Part shown: piece after piece, positions 11,083-21,700 of the stretch
Layout: every line of letters begins with the position of its first letter
Numbering within the stretch: the first letter of the stretch is position 1
Assembly: GCA_013115145.1 (NCBI GenBank)
Contig: JAAPAO010000142.1
Location: 1-63,689, forward strand
Source: Perkinsus chesapeaki
Lineage: Eukaryota > Perkinsozoa > Perkinsida > Perkinsidae
Direction: 5' to 3'
Length of the DNA stretch: 63,689 bases
Translations under genes and position numbers: made by a program
Notes under the pieces: generated by a model
The model's database searches: none
The model's input: only the letters and a program-made list of their open reading frames with translations
Told to the model about the DNA's origin: nothing

Positions 11083-12243
11083 ATGCTGAGATCGTTCATC
11101 ATCCCAACCCTCGGCAGCAGGGCCTTGGACACATCAGCTTTAGAAGGGAGATTGTCAGCCCTCGAGGCAGCAGCTGATGCTAACTTCCAGTCCCTAGGGG
11201 ACAGCATAAATGCATTATCGATGCGAATCGAGGAACTAGCTCAGCAATGGGCCCTCGAATTCGAACAGTACAAAGCTTATCATGAGTCAATGCAATCTAT
11301 CCTGGCCAACTTAACGTATCTTGCCGACGACCTCAGACGCGACAAATACAACTTTCCACGAGTCGTCGATAGGCTACTCGAATCAATAGACAGCAAGTGC
11401 CCAGCACAATCGTACGCCGCTCCGGTGAAGTCCTCTTTGCTCGGTGTGGAGCGGTCTTGGCAGCTTTGCGTAAAGAGCGAAAACGACAGGGTCGATAATA
11501 TGGTCAAGTGGGAGGCATCGGCTCCAGACTGTGAACGGCTATTCTTCGGCATGACCAGCCTTGACAATACCTCCACGACTGTCCTCGACATTGGTGCCAA
11601 CATAGGCCTCTGCAGTAGTCTCTATGCTGCTTATGGCTTCACGGTTACTTCAGTGGAGCCTAATGGCCGCAATGCCGACCTGTTGGAGGCTAGCGTGTCG
11701 CTCAATGACTTCGTGTCACACGTGGAGGTATTGCGAGCTGCGGTATCGAGTCGCTTGGGAGAGGCGACGCTTTTCGAGCCCGATGGCAACACAGGCGGTA
11801 CGAGGGTCATCGAGGTAACGTCGAACACTTCTTCAATGACCGGTCGATTGCTAACGGCAAGAACTGTCACACTGGCAGATATCCTGTCCAAGCAACTTCA
11901 CGAGAATATCTTCATGAAACTCGACTGCGAGGGGTGTGAATATGAAGTCCTTGCCAGCATCGAGGGAATACTTGCATCGGGTAAGGTGCCGAGGATAATG
12001 CTGGAATTCGCACCGTCGTTATTAATCCAACATAGTCCTTTGGAAGCGCCAATGATGCTACTTGAACTGATGCACCGAACAGGATTTACTCTTTTCAAGT
12101 TGCCCTTCGCTCGAGAGCGTGCCGAAGTACAGCCGTCTGTGTTCGATCGAAATGATTTTGGCAAAGTGATTGCAATGGCCACGAAGCTGTCAATGATCGA
12201 CATCCTCGTGGTGCATGAGGATCATCGTTCAGCGTTTCGTTGA
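11083..12243 (+). CDS. FkbM-family SAM-dependent methyltransferase
   Basis: Intronless 386-residue protein. The C-terminal two thirds is an FkbM-type methyltransferase domain: motif I TTVLDIGANIGLCSSLYA (from about residue 165), the acidic strand-2 motif SVEPNGRNADLLE, and the family hallmark MKLDCEGCEYEVLASI (near residue 280). FkbM enzymes O-methylate sugars, lipids or small metabolites using S-adenosylmethionine; the acceptor cannot be predicted. The N-terminal 100 residues (SALEGRLSALEAAADANF..., IEELAQQWALEFEQYKAYHE) look coiled-coil. An in-frame TAG two codons upstream supports this start. The absence of introns contrasts with most neighbours. FkbM domains are common in bacteria and marine protists, so horizontal origin is possible but not shown. 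Confidence 0.9.
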   Translation: MLRSFIIPTLGSRALDTSALEGRLSALEAAADANFQSLGDSINALSMRIEELAQQWALEFEQYKAYHESMQSILANLTYLADDLRRDKYNFPRVVDRLLESIDSKCPAQSYAAPVKSSLLGVERSWQLCVKSENDRVDNMVKWEASAPDCERLFFGMTSLDNTSTTVLDIGANIGLCSSLYAAYGFTVTSVEPNGRNADLLEASVSLNDFVSHVEVLRAAVSSRLGEATLFEPDGNTGGTRVIEVTSNTSSMTGRLLTARTVTLADILSKQLHENIFMKLDCEGCEYEVLASIEGILASGKVPRIMLEFAPSLLIQHSPLEAPMMLLELMHRTGFTLFKLPFARERAEVQPSVFDRNDFGKVIAMATKLSMIDILVVHEDHRSAFR

Positions 12244-12651
12244 ATCGCTGTCTGTCGTGTTGAGTCTCCCATGAACTTGAAACACAAAAAAACAGCTGAG
12301 CAGAAAGCATGAACTAACTTGTCACTTGTAAGTGCACCTGAGCAAGGTAAGCCAATCTGTGATGTATTATGGTATAATGTACGTCTTTGGTGGGCCCAGT
12401 TAGAGAGAGCCAGGCTCTACTAGGTATGTGGGGCTCTCTTATCACCACTGTAGCGCAGGGCACACTGGCCTCCAATGCAGCTATCTGAACATCAGCAATT
12501 TTGCGGAGCGCGTATTAGAGTGAGCAGTCGACCGCTACCTGCCTATACACCACATCAACAAGTCGCCTTGTTGACTTGTGAACGGCGAACTCGAAAGGAG
12601 ACAGAATCGATGCCAGCGACTCGAAGACTATCTGGAAGAAGCCAACCTCAC
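12244..12651. other. Intergenic spacer between convergent genes
   Basis: Sits between the stops of the FkbM gene (plus) and the next minus-strand gene. I see no coding exon. The stretch includes a local GAGAGCC/GGCTCTC inverted pair near 12405-12440. Confidence 0.5.
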
Positions 12652-13505
12652 TCACGGGAACTCACCGAGCCTCACTAGCGTGTGAGAATGTTCGGTTTGC
12701 CAAGCTTCCTGGCTGGCTCTGTGGAGGACCTTTAGGAGTTCTTCGGCCTCCTTAACGTCATACAGCGTCAACCGGCCCAGAGCTTCCTCCGAGGTGCCTA
12801 CCGACCAATCGCAGTAGAGGTTGGCCGATGTTATTGGGCCCACCATTGCTGATGTTAAGGCTCTCTAGAATTGGCAGTATCCTCGCCATTCTGCCTACAA
12901 TAATGCAAGGGTTGCCACGTCTATTGTTATCTCGTATTGCAGCCTCGATGAGTTGCACCATCGCAGGTATCTAAGCCGCCTGCCTTTTATACACCTTTAT
13001 TCGGTATAGTATGCAGATTATAATGAAGTATACAGTTACTGCATTACAGTGTATACTTCATTAGTTACTAATTGAATACTTTGTTTACTTTCGAATAGTT
13101 CAACGAGGCTTATGGTTATCAATGTAGAGGTCCTTACACTTCCCCCGCCGCTGATCCTCGTGACCCCTGTGCTCGCCAGGCATCTGTCCAATGCCTCAAC
13201 TCCGGTAATCCTGTCCAACTTCATACCGTCACATCGCTCTACAATCACCGGGGAGGGACTGCAAAGATTCCTTTACAGTTATCAACAGCAGCGCTGCGGT
13301 ACTCTCCGAGTTCCGCCAGAGTTCTGTCAACTTCTCGGCATATACCCTCCAAGGGATCGTACAATTTCCTCTTCGATGCCTTTACGAGTGTTATCGTCAT
13401 ACCGCAACAGAACCTCAAATACTTGGGATTCGCACAACGTGGCTCAACGTCTGACGAGCCCGTTTGCGCTCGTCAACCCTCTCCAAAACTACTTGCTAAC
13501 ATGAG
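12652..13505 (-). CDS. Unidentified gene, possibly frame-damaged
   Basis: No family recognised. Exon-like segments on the minus strand read QVFEVLLRYDDNTRKGIEEE, EKLTELWRNSESTAALLLIT, VIVERCDGMKLDRITGVEAL with a following VELFES, MVQLIEAAIRDNNRRGNPCI and, after a clean GTGGGC...CGGTAG intron, GTSEEALGRLTLYDVKEAEE, ending at 12652. These look like helical solenoid sequence. Two joints are unsatisfactory: the first two segments overlap in frames one base apart near 13340, and no in-phase splice links the third and fourth. Either small introns are misjudged or the gene is decaying. An intron-like gap contains the 14-bp inverted repeat at 13021-13063. Confidence 0.45.
13021..13063. repeat. Perfect 14-bp inverted repeat with 15-nt loop
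   Basis: TAATGAAGTATACA at 13021-13034 is the exact reverse complement of TGTATACTTCATTA at 13050-13063, separated by GTTACTGCATTACAG. It lies in what appears to be an intron or gap of the minus-strand gene and would form a stable hairpin in the transcript from either strand. Confidence 0.85.
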
Positions 13506-13882
13506 CAACACAAGAAGGAGCCAAGAGAATGAGAAATGATGTAAAAATGCACCTTTATCATCACGACCATCGACTATCATCATCTCTACTATCAGGAGTA
13601 ATAGTACTTAACCACTAGGCAGATAACATCACTGCCAACGGTGACTATAATACTAATCATAAGTATTATGCTTAACATCAACATTATCAAATAGTCTTAT
13701 TAGTTCTGCTTTCTGCCCTTGAAATTTTTAGTGGGGGTCGGGGAGGAGCCCTAACAAAGACCAGTTTCAGCACGATGAGCTCTTCATAGGTACTCGAGTC
13801 GCGAAAACTACTCTCACAAAGATACGCAAGGGCCGGAGGTACTTTTCAAAGCTACGGTTTATACAACATGCAATAACGTCAC
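13506..13882. other. Intergenic spacer
   Basis: No coding exon or strong repeat seen. The stretch is AT-rich around 13600-13740. Confidence 0.5.
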
Positions 13883-15037
13883 TTATTGTCCAGCAAACTT
13901 CTTCTTGCTCACTTTGTTGCTGCTCTGTGCCTTGGCTTTCTCGCTTTGCGAAGGGGCGGAGGATCTGACACCCTTGGCGCGTCTGGGGCACAGAAGGTAA
14001 CCAAGGCATCGGAAAGGTAGCTTGAACAGGAACACAGCCCAGCTTAATAGAGACAGACTGAGCACTATAAACACGACTCTATCGGCCAACTCGGAGCCTG
14101 AAAGAGCACCAAGTCTCGAGACTGTGCCCCCAATCGAGCCGACCTGCAATTCCTCTGGTGGCTGGGTAAGCTGCATGCATCTTCTTGAAGGGAGCAGCAG
14201 TGATGGTCTTCTGCTTCTCGTTGACAAAACTGTACACCTCCGAAACGCCAACAGTCCCAGCATCGATGACAGGATCTGAACAATAGGTCAACTCGACCCA
14301 GACTGCCAGCTCACCAATCTTAGGGGCCACTTCAGCGTAGTAAACGTCCTTGGCTTGAGCGTAATACTTTTTGCCATCACGGACAGCCTGGTTGTACTTG
14401 CCTTGCATGTCCTTTGGCAACATGCTCACAGCAGTGTCTCGGCAATACCTGAAGATGCAGCAACACCTTTGGGCGCCACAGGAAGCACCAACAGCGTACT
14501 TCGCAACATCGATCCAGTAGTAAGCAGTCTGATAGGCGACGCTTTTTACACCCTCAAAAGTAACAAGAGCGTCCGATGCACTCGAGGCAGCGGCACGAGG
14601 CGTCTCCTTGGGGGCAGCAGCAGCAGCAGCCTGAACACCAGCATCGTTCGAAGGAGCTCGTTTAGGCTCCTCCGGAGCCGGGGTGCTCGAAGAGGGTGCA
14701 ACAGTGCTCTCAACCCTCCTTGTCGGAGCCGAGGTGGTGGTAGCAGCCACCGTTGTGGCAGCTACAGTCGGCGTAGTCTGAGCTACTGCCGGGGTTGGAG
14801 GAGGGGTCAATACAACAACAGTTGGTGTGGTACTAGGGGCATGCTGCTGCTCCTCAACTACTTGAGGAGCGCTATCAACAACGACGGAGGAGGCCTATAT
14901 AAGGTAAAAAGTGAACAAGATAGACGGGGCAGCGTGGGTAGGCTGTGGTTGATAACCCTGCTCACCTTTGCGGCAGGGGCAGCCTGGGCCTGGAAAAGCA
15001 TGGCAAGCGCAGCTACGCTGGAGATAACGCGAACCAT
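13883..15037 (-). CDS. Signal-peptide protein with Thr/Pro/Ala-rich region and C-terminal TM anchor
   Basis: No family recognised, but the gene model is firm. Exons 14966-15037, 14144-14894 and 13883-14097 join in phase to about 345 residues. Exon 1 is a cleavable signal peptide (MVRVISSVAALAMLFQAQAA, then PAAK). Exon 2 starts ASSVVVDSAPQVVEEQQ and runs through a long Thr/Pro/Ala-rich tract (VAATTVAATTTSAPTRR; a run of Ala around NDAGVQAAAAAA), typical of an O-glycosylated stalk. A compact Tyr/Cys-containing domain follows (AYQTAYYWIDVAKYAVGASC, FRYCRDTAVSMLP, DVYYAEVAPKIGELAVWVEL). Exon 3 supplies a membrane helix (ADRVVFIVLSLSLLSWAVFL) and a basic cytoplasmic tail ending SNKVSKKKFAGQ. It is probably a type I surface or endomembrane protein. 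Confidence 0.75.
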
Positions 15038-15154
15038 ACGGAACGATTAAATATGAATATACTGAAAGATACGAAAGAGGTTGATTGCTTGACCGCAACA
15101 CACTGGCTGCTGGCAATGAAACTTGAGAATCAGACATGAAAAACATACCAAATG

Positions 15155-16084
15155 CTACCACTTCTCCTTACCTTCACACAGAAGCTTACACCACTTCACA
15201 CGGGTCCTCCTGCAAGGATCACACCCCCAATCACCGATATCTCGTAAAACGCATTTACGGCAGAGCCAATGCCCACATGGCCACGACAGCAGGCGCTGAG
15301 GTAGGAGGCAGCTCGAGCGGCATCTACTGCATGTAGCGGGGATAAGGAAATCCGAAGCCGCCGCAGCGTCGGTCTCTTTACTATCATAAAGGACATCATA
15401 ATGCCCACAACCACCCTCCGTGGCAGGCGCTGTGTACAGTAAGGTGACAACTCGAGCGTCATCGACACCAGCTCTGTGCACGGTACCGTCCATAGCTACA
15501 CATCCAGGAGCACGAACCACTATATCTACACCAAAGGCCCGAGCAGCGTACCCGAGCACCCAGGCTTCGGCATCGGCTAAGGGGTTAACCACAAAGTCTC
15601 GAACGGCAGCCTCTACATTCGAGGAGCCAACAGCAGCGAGTATCGCCTCGGCCTCTTCAGTGGCACCTCCATTAAGCACAGCTCTAGCAGTGGTATCTCG
15701 ACTTCTCAGAATTAGGGTTTTGTCCCAGCGGAGATCGGCCACCATACACCTGTAAGCATCGAGGGACTTATCCTCGTCACTGTCACCAAGGAAGACAAGA
15801 GGGTCGCCACCGAGGACGTGCGATAGACATTTGTGGGCTAACTCGTTACCAGCCCAAACCAAAGGCTCATAGTAACCGAGAAGTAGAGCACGATAGAAGC
15901 ATTGACCATCACCGGCAACACGCCTGACCACAACCCTGGAGTCCGCGATACTGCGGGACTCAACCAAGCCGGATACATTGTAGCGAGGGGCATCTTCAGG
16001 AGGGGGAGTCAGCGATCGGGGAGCAGTTGGTATAATAGGTTGAGGGGGAGGGGGAAGCGGCTGAATAGTGAAGTGAGCCGGCAT
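15155..16084 (-). CDS. OTU-family cysteine protease fused to a C3HC4 RING finger
   Basis: Intronless, 309 residues. After a Pro-rich N-terminus, VAGDGQCFYRALL places the OTU catalytic Asp59 and Cys62, and CGHYDVLY supplies His228. Spacing and the FYRA sequence favour the otubain (C65) type. The last 60 residues form a RING: Cys252, Cys255, Cys270, His272, Cys275, Cys278, Cys288 and Cys291, a textbook C3HC4 order with short loops. OTU proteins cleave ubiquitin, whereas RING domains recruit E2 enzymes to attach it, so the polypeptide could edit chains or regulate itself. Whether both activities work is inference: the RING second loop is compact and the protease lacks an obvious extra ubiquitin-binding motif. 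The RING can also be read simply as a zinc-binding structural tail. Confidence 0.85.
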   Translation of the reverse strand: MPAHFTIQPLPPPPQPIIPTAPRSLTPPPEDAPRYNVSGLVESRSIADSRVVVRRVAGDGQCFYRALLLGYYEPLVWAGNELAHKCLSHVLGGDPLVFLGDSDEDKSLDAYRCMVADLRWDKTLILRSRDTTARAVLNGGATEEAEAILAAVGSSNVEAAVRDFVVNPLADAEAWVLGYAARAFGVDIVVRAPGCVAMDGTVHRAGVDDARVVTLLYTAPATEGGCGHYDVLYDSKETDAAAASDFLIPATCSRCRSSCLLPQRLLSWPCGHWLCRKCVLRDIGDWGCDPCRRTRVKWCKLLCEGKEKW

Positions 16085-16943
16085 TAAAGCAAAGTTACAT
16101 ATGCAGCGAGGATGGATTAGTGAATGCCAGAGTAACCGTAAGATACCAAATAGGTCAAGTTGGAACTAGCTACCGCTCAAGTGCGTTTAAAAGGATATAA
16201 TATCATTATGTTGCTAACTAGCGTAACGGGACACTAGAATGGCTCTAATCTGACAGTAAGACGAATAATATACCCAAGGCTGCATCACAGCTGAAACGCA
16301 GCCTTGTGTAGCCCTAACGCGTCATTTCCACGGTTATTATGATCCCTTTAGTGTGAAAGAAAGCAGAAGGGTCTTCGTAGAACATACCGCTAGTGAAGGG
16401 CCCACATGCTCCAAACCGTGCGCAGTGATAATCAGCGGCAGGATATGAACGTTACTTTATAATTTTGGGCGCGCGCTTTTTACGGCGCTTATTGCGAACG
16501 AAGATGATACACACCGATCGAATTTGGGGGAAGCGATGTTGGATTAATACTGCTTAGCGTCGATAGTGGAAATGGTTTTTAAACCACAACGGCTATTTTA
16601 GTGGGAATGCTCTGGACTGATGAGATGGCTAAGTGCGGAGGGTATCTTAGGTAGGCTCGGACTGGAGTTGGTGGAGAATGAGTTTTTGATGAATCAGCAT
16701 TACATCACGCTATTTAATATGGTATTGTACATTATAATCAGTAGAGTATTGGATTATATAGTAACCTTTGATGAATCTTGCAGAATGTTAACCTCGGATG
16801 AATCTTGCAGTATGTTAACCTCGGATGAATCTTGCAGTATGTTAACCTTGGATGAATCTATTACACTGTTAACCTTTCATGAATCTATTCCCTCTATATG
16901 TTAACCTAATCTCCTCAGCCAACAATGTCCTCTCCTTATAATC
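16085..16943. other. Intergenic region between OTU-RING and DHHC genes
   Basis: Contains the divergent promoters of the OTU-RING gene (minus) and the DHHC gene (plus). A 9-bp inverted repeat CAAGGCTGC (16275-16283) / GCAGCCTTG (16298-16306) with a 14-nt loop and a minisatellite at 16761-16905 are present. An open frame from 16620 to 16904 exists only because the repeat unit is a multiple of three and is not considered a gene. Confidence 0.6.
16761..16905 (+). repeat. 27-bp minisatellite upstream of the DHHC gene
   Basis: About five tandem units of a 27-bp motif (core GATGAATCTTGCAGTATG then TTAACCT). The second and third units are nearly identical and the outer ones are decayed. The array ends about 40 bp before the DHHC start codon, so it lies in the presumed promoter or 5' leader. 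Each unit contains a TTAACC word. Confidence 0.9.
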
Positions 16944-18272
16944 ATGCCCGATAACCCTACTCTACCAGCATTATTACCACCCCCTCACAGAGAGCCAGCC
17001 AAGTTCCTACCAGTCATCTTTGTATGCAGTATTATTACTACACTCTGGGCTATATACAACTTCGTAAGGCTCAACCAAACCACTACCATCATCACCATAG
17101 TTCTATCAGGTTCACATTGTACCGATGCTACAGCTGGACCGACCCGCAGTAGTACACCAGGACTTGTAGGGCGCAAGTCGGTAACACCGCCTGTCACTTT
17201 GTAGTAGGGCCCAACGAGGCTGGATAGAGCTGATAATCTTCAACTCCCTATCAGCAATGCTACTGCTGTGCTACACCCTTTGTGTGGTGATTCATCCTGG
17301 CGAGGTAGGTGTGGTAGGGGTACGTGGGTGAGATTCATGGCTAGATACCAGACTCGGAGGAATGGCTATATGACGGGGAGGAGGAAGAGGGGGAATCTAG
17401 TGTACTCCTGGATAGCGGCGGTGCTGCCTTACCAGGTAGTGTGGAGGTTTGTAAGGTTGTTGGTAAGATTGTAAGGGTTAGATACGCAAGAGAAGAAGAG
17501 AACTGGGGAGAGAAGGCATTGCAAATGGTGTGGCAAGTACGGCGACAGGGGAAGTCTTTGGTTTATGGATCGTTTCACCCAGGTACAAACCGGACCGATG
17601 TCATCACTGCAGGGTCTGCAAGCGCTGTGTAAGGTCCTCGTATATTATCTTTGCCATTCTTTCTGTTTGCAGGTTCTCAAGATGGACCATCACTGTCCAT
17701 GGATATACAACTGTGTTGGCTTCCGTAACCACAAGTACTTCTTCCTACTACTCTTCTATGCCACCCTAACAGCACACTTTATGTGGATTACTGTTATTGA
17801 ATCAGTAAGTGTATCCTTCCTATTACCTCCAGCATCCACTGTAAGCAGACACGTCGGGCAGTGGATGAGGAGGAGCCCTTGGGCAGGGTATTCCTCCTTA
17901 TGTTTGGCACTATTCTATCATGCCTGTTTGGACTGCTATTAACAGCCTTTTTTGCCTTTCATATATGGTAATGATATAATTACATCGTCGCTCCTCCGTC
18001 TAGCACAGTCTATTGTTCAGGTTGGCTTTTAAGGCGATGACCACTATAGAGTATTGCGAGAAGTCGAGCAAGAAGCTGGATTTCACGGGGGTAGGACTGG
18101 CCATGGCTCCCTGGTTGCCTAAGCTCCTCATCAGTCCGTTTATCATCGTGGATGCTACGGCGACTTCATTGCCGTAGTCGGACCTAATCCTCTGTTCTGG
18201 CTTTTGCCCATAGGTAGTAGTAAGGGCCGTGTCGGCTGTGGAGGGAATATGGTGTTATTTAGCTTACGGTAG
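16944..18272 (+). CDS. DHHC-type protein S-palmitoyltransferase
   Basis: DHHC enzymes attach fatty acids to cysteines of membrane proteins through an acyl-enzyme on the motif cysteine. About ten short exons join in phase. Exon 1 is [14 protein letters not shown]... with TM1 ([18 protein letters not shown]). Then come TM2 ([17 protein letters not shown]), an acidic loop ([19 protein letters not shown]) and the Cys-rich domain, assembled across introns as [28 protein letters not shown] and [22 protein letters not shown]3 and TM4 flank [20 protein letters not shown]. The TTxE motif reads TTIEYCEK, and the family C-terminal NPxxWLLP-like motif reads [10 protein letters not shown] before the stop at 18270. 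All active-site residues are intact. Introns are 37-60 nt, several with GTAAG donors. Substrates cannot be predicted. Confidence 0.95.
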
Positions 18273-18701
18273 AGGGGATGGTATGACATTCGCCACGGAG
18301 GGGTGTGTAAAGAGGGACAGCAGCAGCGTTGGCAACGAGGTCGCTCGGGAAGATAAAGGTGGCGATGGTTTGGTTGGTTGTGGGGGGCATATACTTGTGG
18401 TTAGTTGATCCTTCGATGGTTACCCTACACGACCAAGGCACCAGTGATACCACCCAGTCAAAGGTAATAAGCAGTGGTGAGGCAATGTGATGAGGGTTAT
18501 AGGTTAGGAAGTACAACAAGGTGGAGAAGGAGACTCACCAGAGGCCACCACCAGAGTCTAGCGAGCCTCTGCTGCTGTTGCCCTAGGACGAATGCATGCA
18601 GCTTTGATGACCATGTTCGATGTACCTTCTTTTGAATACCCTTACAGTTGTTGTTATGATTGTTGTCCTTATGAGTTGGTTGGTAGTGTTAGTCGGTATA
18701 A
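18273..18701. other. Intergenic spacer
   Basis: No exon with clear protein-like sequence was found. The region is moderately AT-rich and probably holds the 3' end signals of the DHHC gene and the promoter of the next plus-strand gene. Confidence 0.45.
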
Positions 18702-21700
18702 ATGGCTGTGGTAGGTTATTACTTTTCTATGGCACCACAGCAGGTGATGTCATCATCTCGAGGAGGTCTAGAGTATTCATATGCCATTGACCGCCAGATG
18801 CCTCCACCTCAACCGATCATGCAGCAGCCACAGGGTGGTGTGCCCAAGTCACCACCTATGAGAGAAGGAGGAGGATCGCTTCCTCTTGGACAGCAGCAAC
18901 AACAGCCGGTAAGACACTTAGAGGGAAGGGTATCTTGGGTTGAAGCGTGCAAGATACAATATAGGTCGAATTTCTGTGAAATCTGTTTTTATGGTTAGCT
19001 ACACGGTGCCCATATGGAGGACATGCCAGTCCATGATGAGTATGGTCGTGGCCCTGTTCTCCCTCCCCGTCGACAGCCCTACCCTCCCCCTCCTCAACAG
19101 TATGCTGCTCCTCCTCCGCCACCCGCTAGGGACATGCCTCCCTATCGACCTCAGCAGCTTAGGCCACAACCCCCTAAAGTACCCATTGCTTGCTGTACTC
19201 CTGCTCCTGTTATGTCTTCTCTAACAGGTTGATGATCCACTGTTAAGGAAGGATGTGATGGAGTACGTATACGAGAGGACTGTGAATATCCATCAGCACT
19301 CAGAAGAGTGCACATCGGCTATAATGCAGTGTCTTACTCAGATCATTAACGCCTTGGAGTTGGGGATGCATGTAAGAGGATGGTGGTGATGATGCGTAGG
19401 GAATCTATTAGGGACATATACTCAAATTGGTGCCGTTCCATAGTGATTTTTTCCATCGTGTTCGTGCTAGACCGGACTCTCTAACAAAGAGGGTATCATC
19501 AGGCTAGATTGACTTTTTGTATTGTTCACAGCTGGCAAATTGGCTGGTGCAGTGGGTGGTTGATAGGAGTCTCCGTATGGTTGTTCTCTTCATGGCATCC
19601 CTACTGGTCAGAGTAGGGATAAGCTCATATAGTATGCCTTGGTTGGCAACTTTTCGTTCTCATCAGAAAATAAGCATCGGGATAGGCGGTCACGAGGCCT
19701 ATTATGGTATTATTACTGATACCAGTATATATTATATTATTTAGTTTATTGACTCCTAATGGTCAGTATATATAATAAATCATAATAATTGTTATAAACT
19801 AATTTATAGATGATAGGAGCCATCTTGTGTACGAAGGGGATGAACTCACTTTGACGCAACACAGTCTCCGTGGGGAGCACCGGTCATGTGTCAGAAAACC
19901 GAGGGTCGAGTGATAGAGAATATGAGCCTTAACGCGGAGCTGCAGCATGACCTCAGTAAATGCCTGTCCAAGTTGGATGTAATAGAATAGCGGCAATTGT
20001 TGCTACGTATTGTGGTGTTATATCAGGGAATAACAAGATACTGCAGCACCAATGAGGTAGGGGAGGTTATTGGAAGGGAGGAGGAAGGAACGGTGTGGTG
20101 TTTGGTGTGCAGGCACAGTTGATTGAGAACTTATCTGAGACTAAGGGGAGCGCTAGGTTTATACAACAACAGTTCGAGCAGGATGTAGGTGTAGGGAGAT
20201 GGCGTGCGGTGGGATGGTTGTTATTTTATTAGGGGAACAAGTTGGAAAGTATGCAGGCTAATTTAATGCAACTGATGGTAATAATAGTACAACAACGAGG
20301 GGGTTAGACAACGGTGTGGCTAGAAGTGGGAGGGGGTACTGTATGTAGTGGTCAGATTAGTACGATCTCTAAGTCGAGACATGTGTTCAAGTCGATTGTT
20401 TGGGCTCGTACATTGACTGGCTCGTCCCCTAATATGTTCGTTGTTGTTCAGAGGCAAGTGCAGGATGCTCCAACTTATAACGATATGAAGACCCACAGTG
20501 ATGAGGCTATATCCGCCATCTCATCGGTAAGCCGATTATCCGAGTAGTGGGAGGAGGATATCAAACTGTCTCGTTCCCTCAGCGATTTGCAAGCCTTAAC
20601 ACGACGCTACAAAAGCTGGGGAGTGATGTGGCGGAGGTGAAGTCACAGAACATGACTATTATATCGGCACTGAGCAGCGTTAGTGAGAGGCTTAGTTGGC
20701 TGGAGAAGGCTGATCAAGAGAGGGTCAGGAGGGTTTCTAGTGCAGCAGCATCACCAACGGCAATGCCTGTCCTACCGACGACTGCACCACAAATTAAAAT
20801 GTAAGGGAGTAGGAAGTACTTGTGTTCATTTCCTCATTGTGTTAACTTTGGATCGTATCTTCGCACCATGAAGATTTTTCGATCCCAAAGGAAATTACCC
20901 GTCTATAGTGGATGAGTTAGTTGGTGTGAGCAGGTACGGTACAAGCCAGCGATCGGTAATCAATGAGATGGACTTGCTTAGTAGGAATGATATAACATAT
21001 GGCACATCCGAGATGGGGACCAAGTGTCCGAGTTATCACGAGGAATACTATATTAGAGGTAGGGGCAGACTGGAGGGGGAGGAAGATCGTGCAGAACTGG
21101 CAGCGGTGGCCACTGGCTGCTGTAGGGCTCGCGGTGTGCGTTGGGTGTAGATCATCATCATCACCATGGCTGCTGCTGTCAGTTGCTATTGTTTCTATAT
21201 CTACTTTAGTGCTTGTTGATGTAGTCTATGGGGGACAACGGTACGTCGATTAGATACGCGAGAGGAGACAGAGCATCACACAGTGCCGGATGAGCCGGCC
21301 TTTTACGCGCCTCCTCCTCCTCCGGTCATGAGGGAGCAGCGGCCTCCAGCACCTACCGAGCCACTGAGAAGGCAGGAATGGGAACGTGCAGTTAAGCAAG
21401 AGGAAGCTCCGCAGGTGCAGCACGAAGAGGGTAATGTGCCTCGACGGCATCCGGTCATTTATTGCTGTTTTCATGGGTAGGAAATAGTAACGTTGCATCG
21501 GTTGTTATAGATCTTGTTGATGATGACGAGGAGCCATCGGGGGAAGTGGCCACAGCAGAGGTTATTGCCATTAGCAAGAGTCCAGGAGCATCATCTTCAG
21601 CTGCTGGGGAGTTGGCGAGGCCGTTGTTGAGCCCATCATCTTATAGTGGTAATAGGGACGGTTATCCTGGTCCTGTTCCGGTCCAAATTCCTGGGTCAAT

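Noticed and set aside
14355-15050. 231-codon plus-strand open frame
   Set aside because: Antisense to the signal-peptide/Thr-Pro-rich gene, whose three exons join in phase; the Ser/Arg-rich content is a mirror of that repeat-rich sequence.
16620-16904. 94-codon plus-strand frame over the minisatellite
   Set aside because: Openness is explained by 27-bp units without stops; only repeat-derived DESCSMLTS-type peptides.
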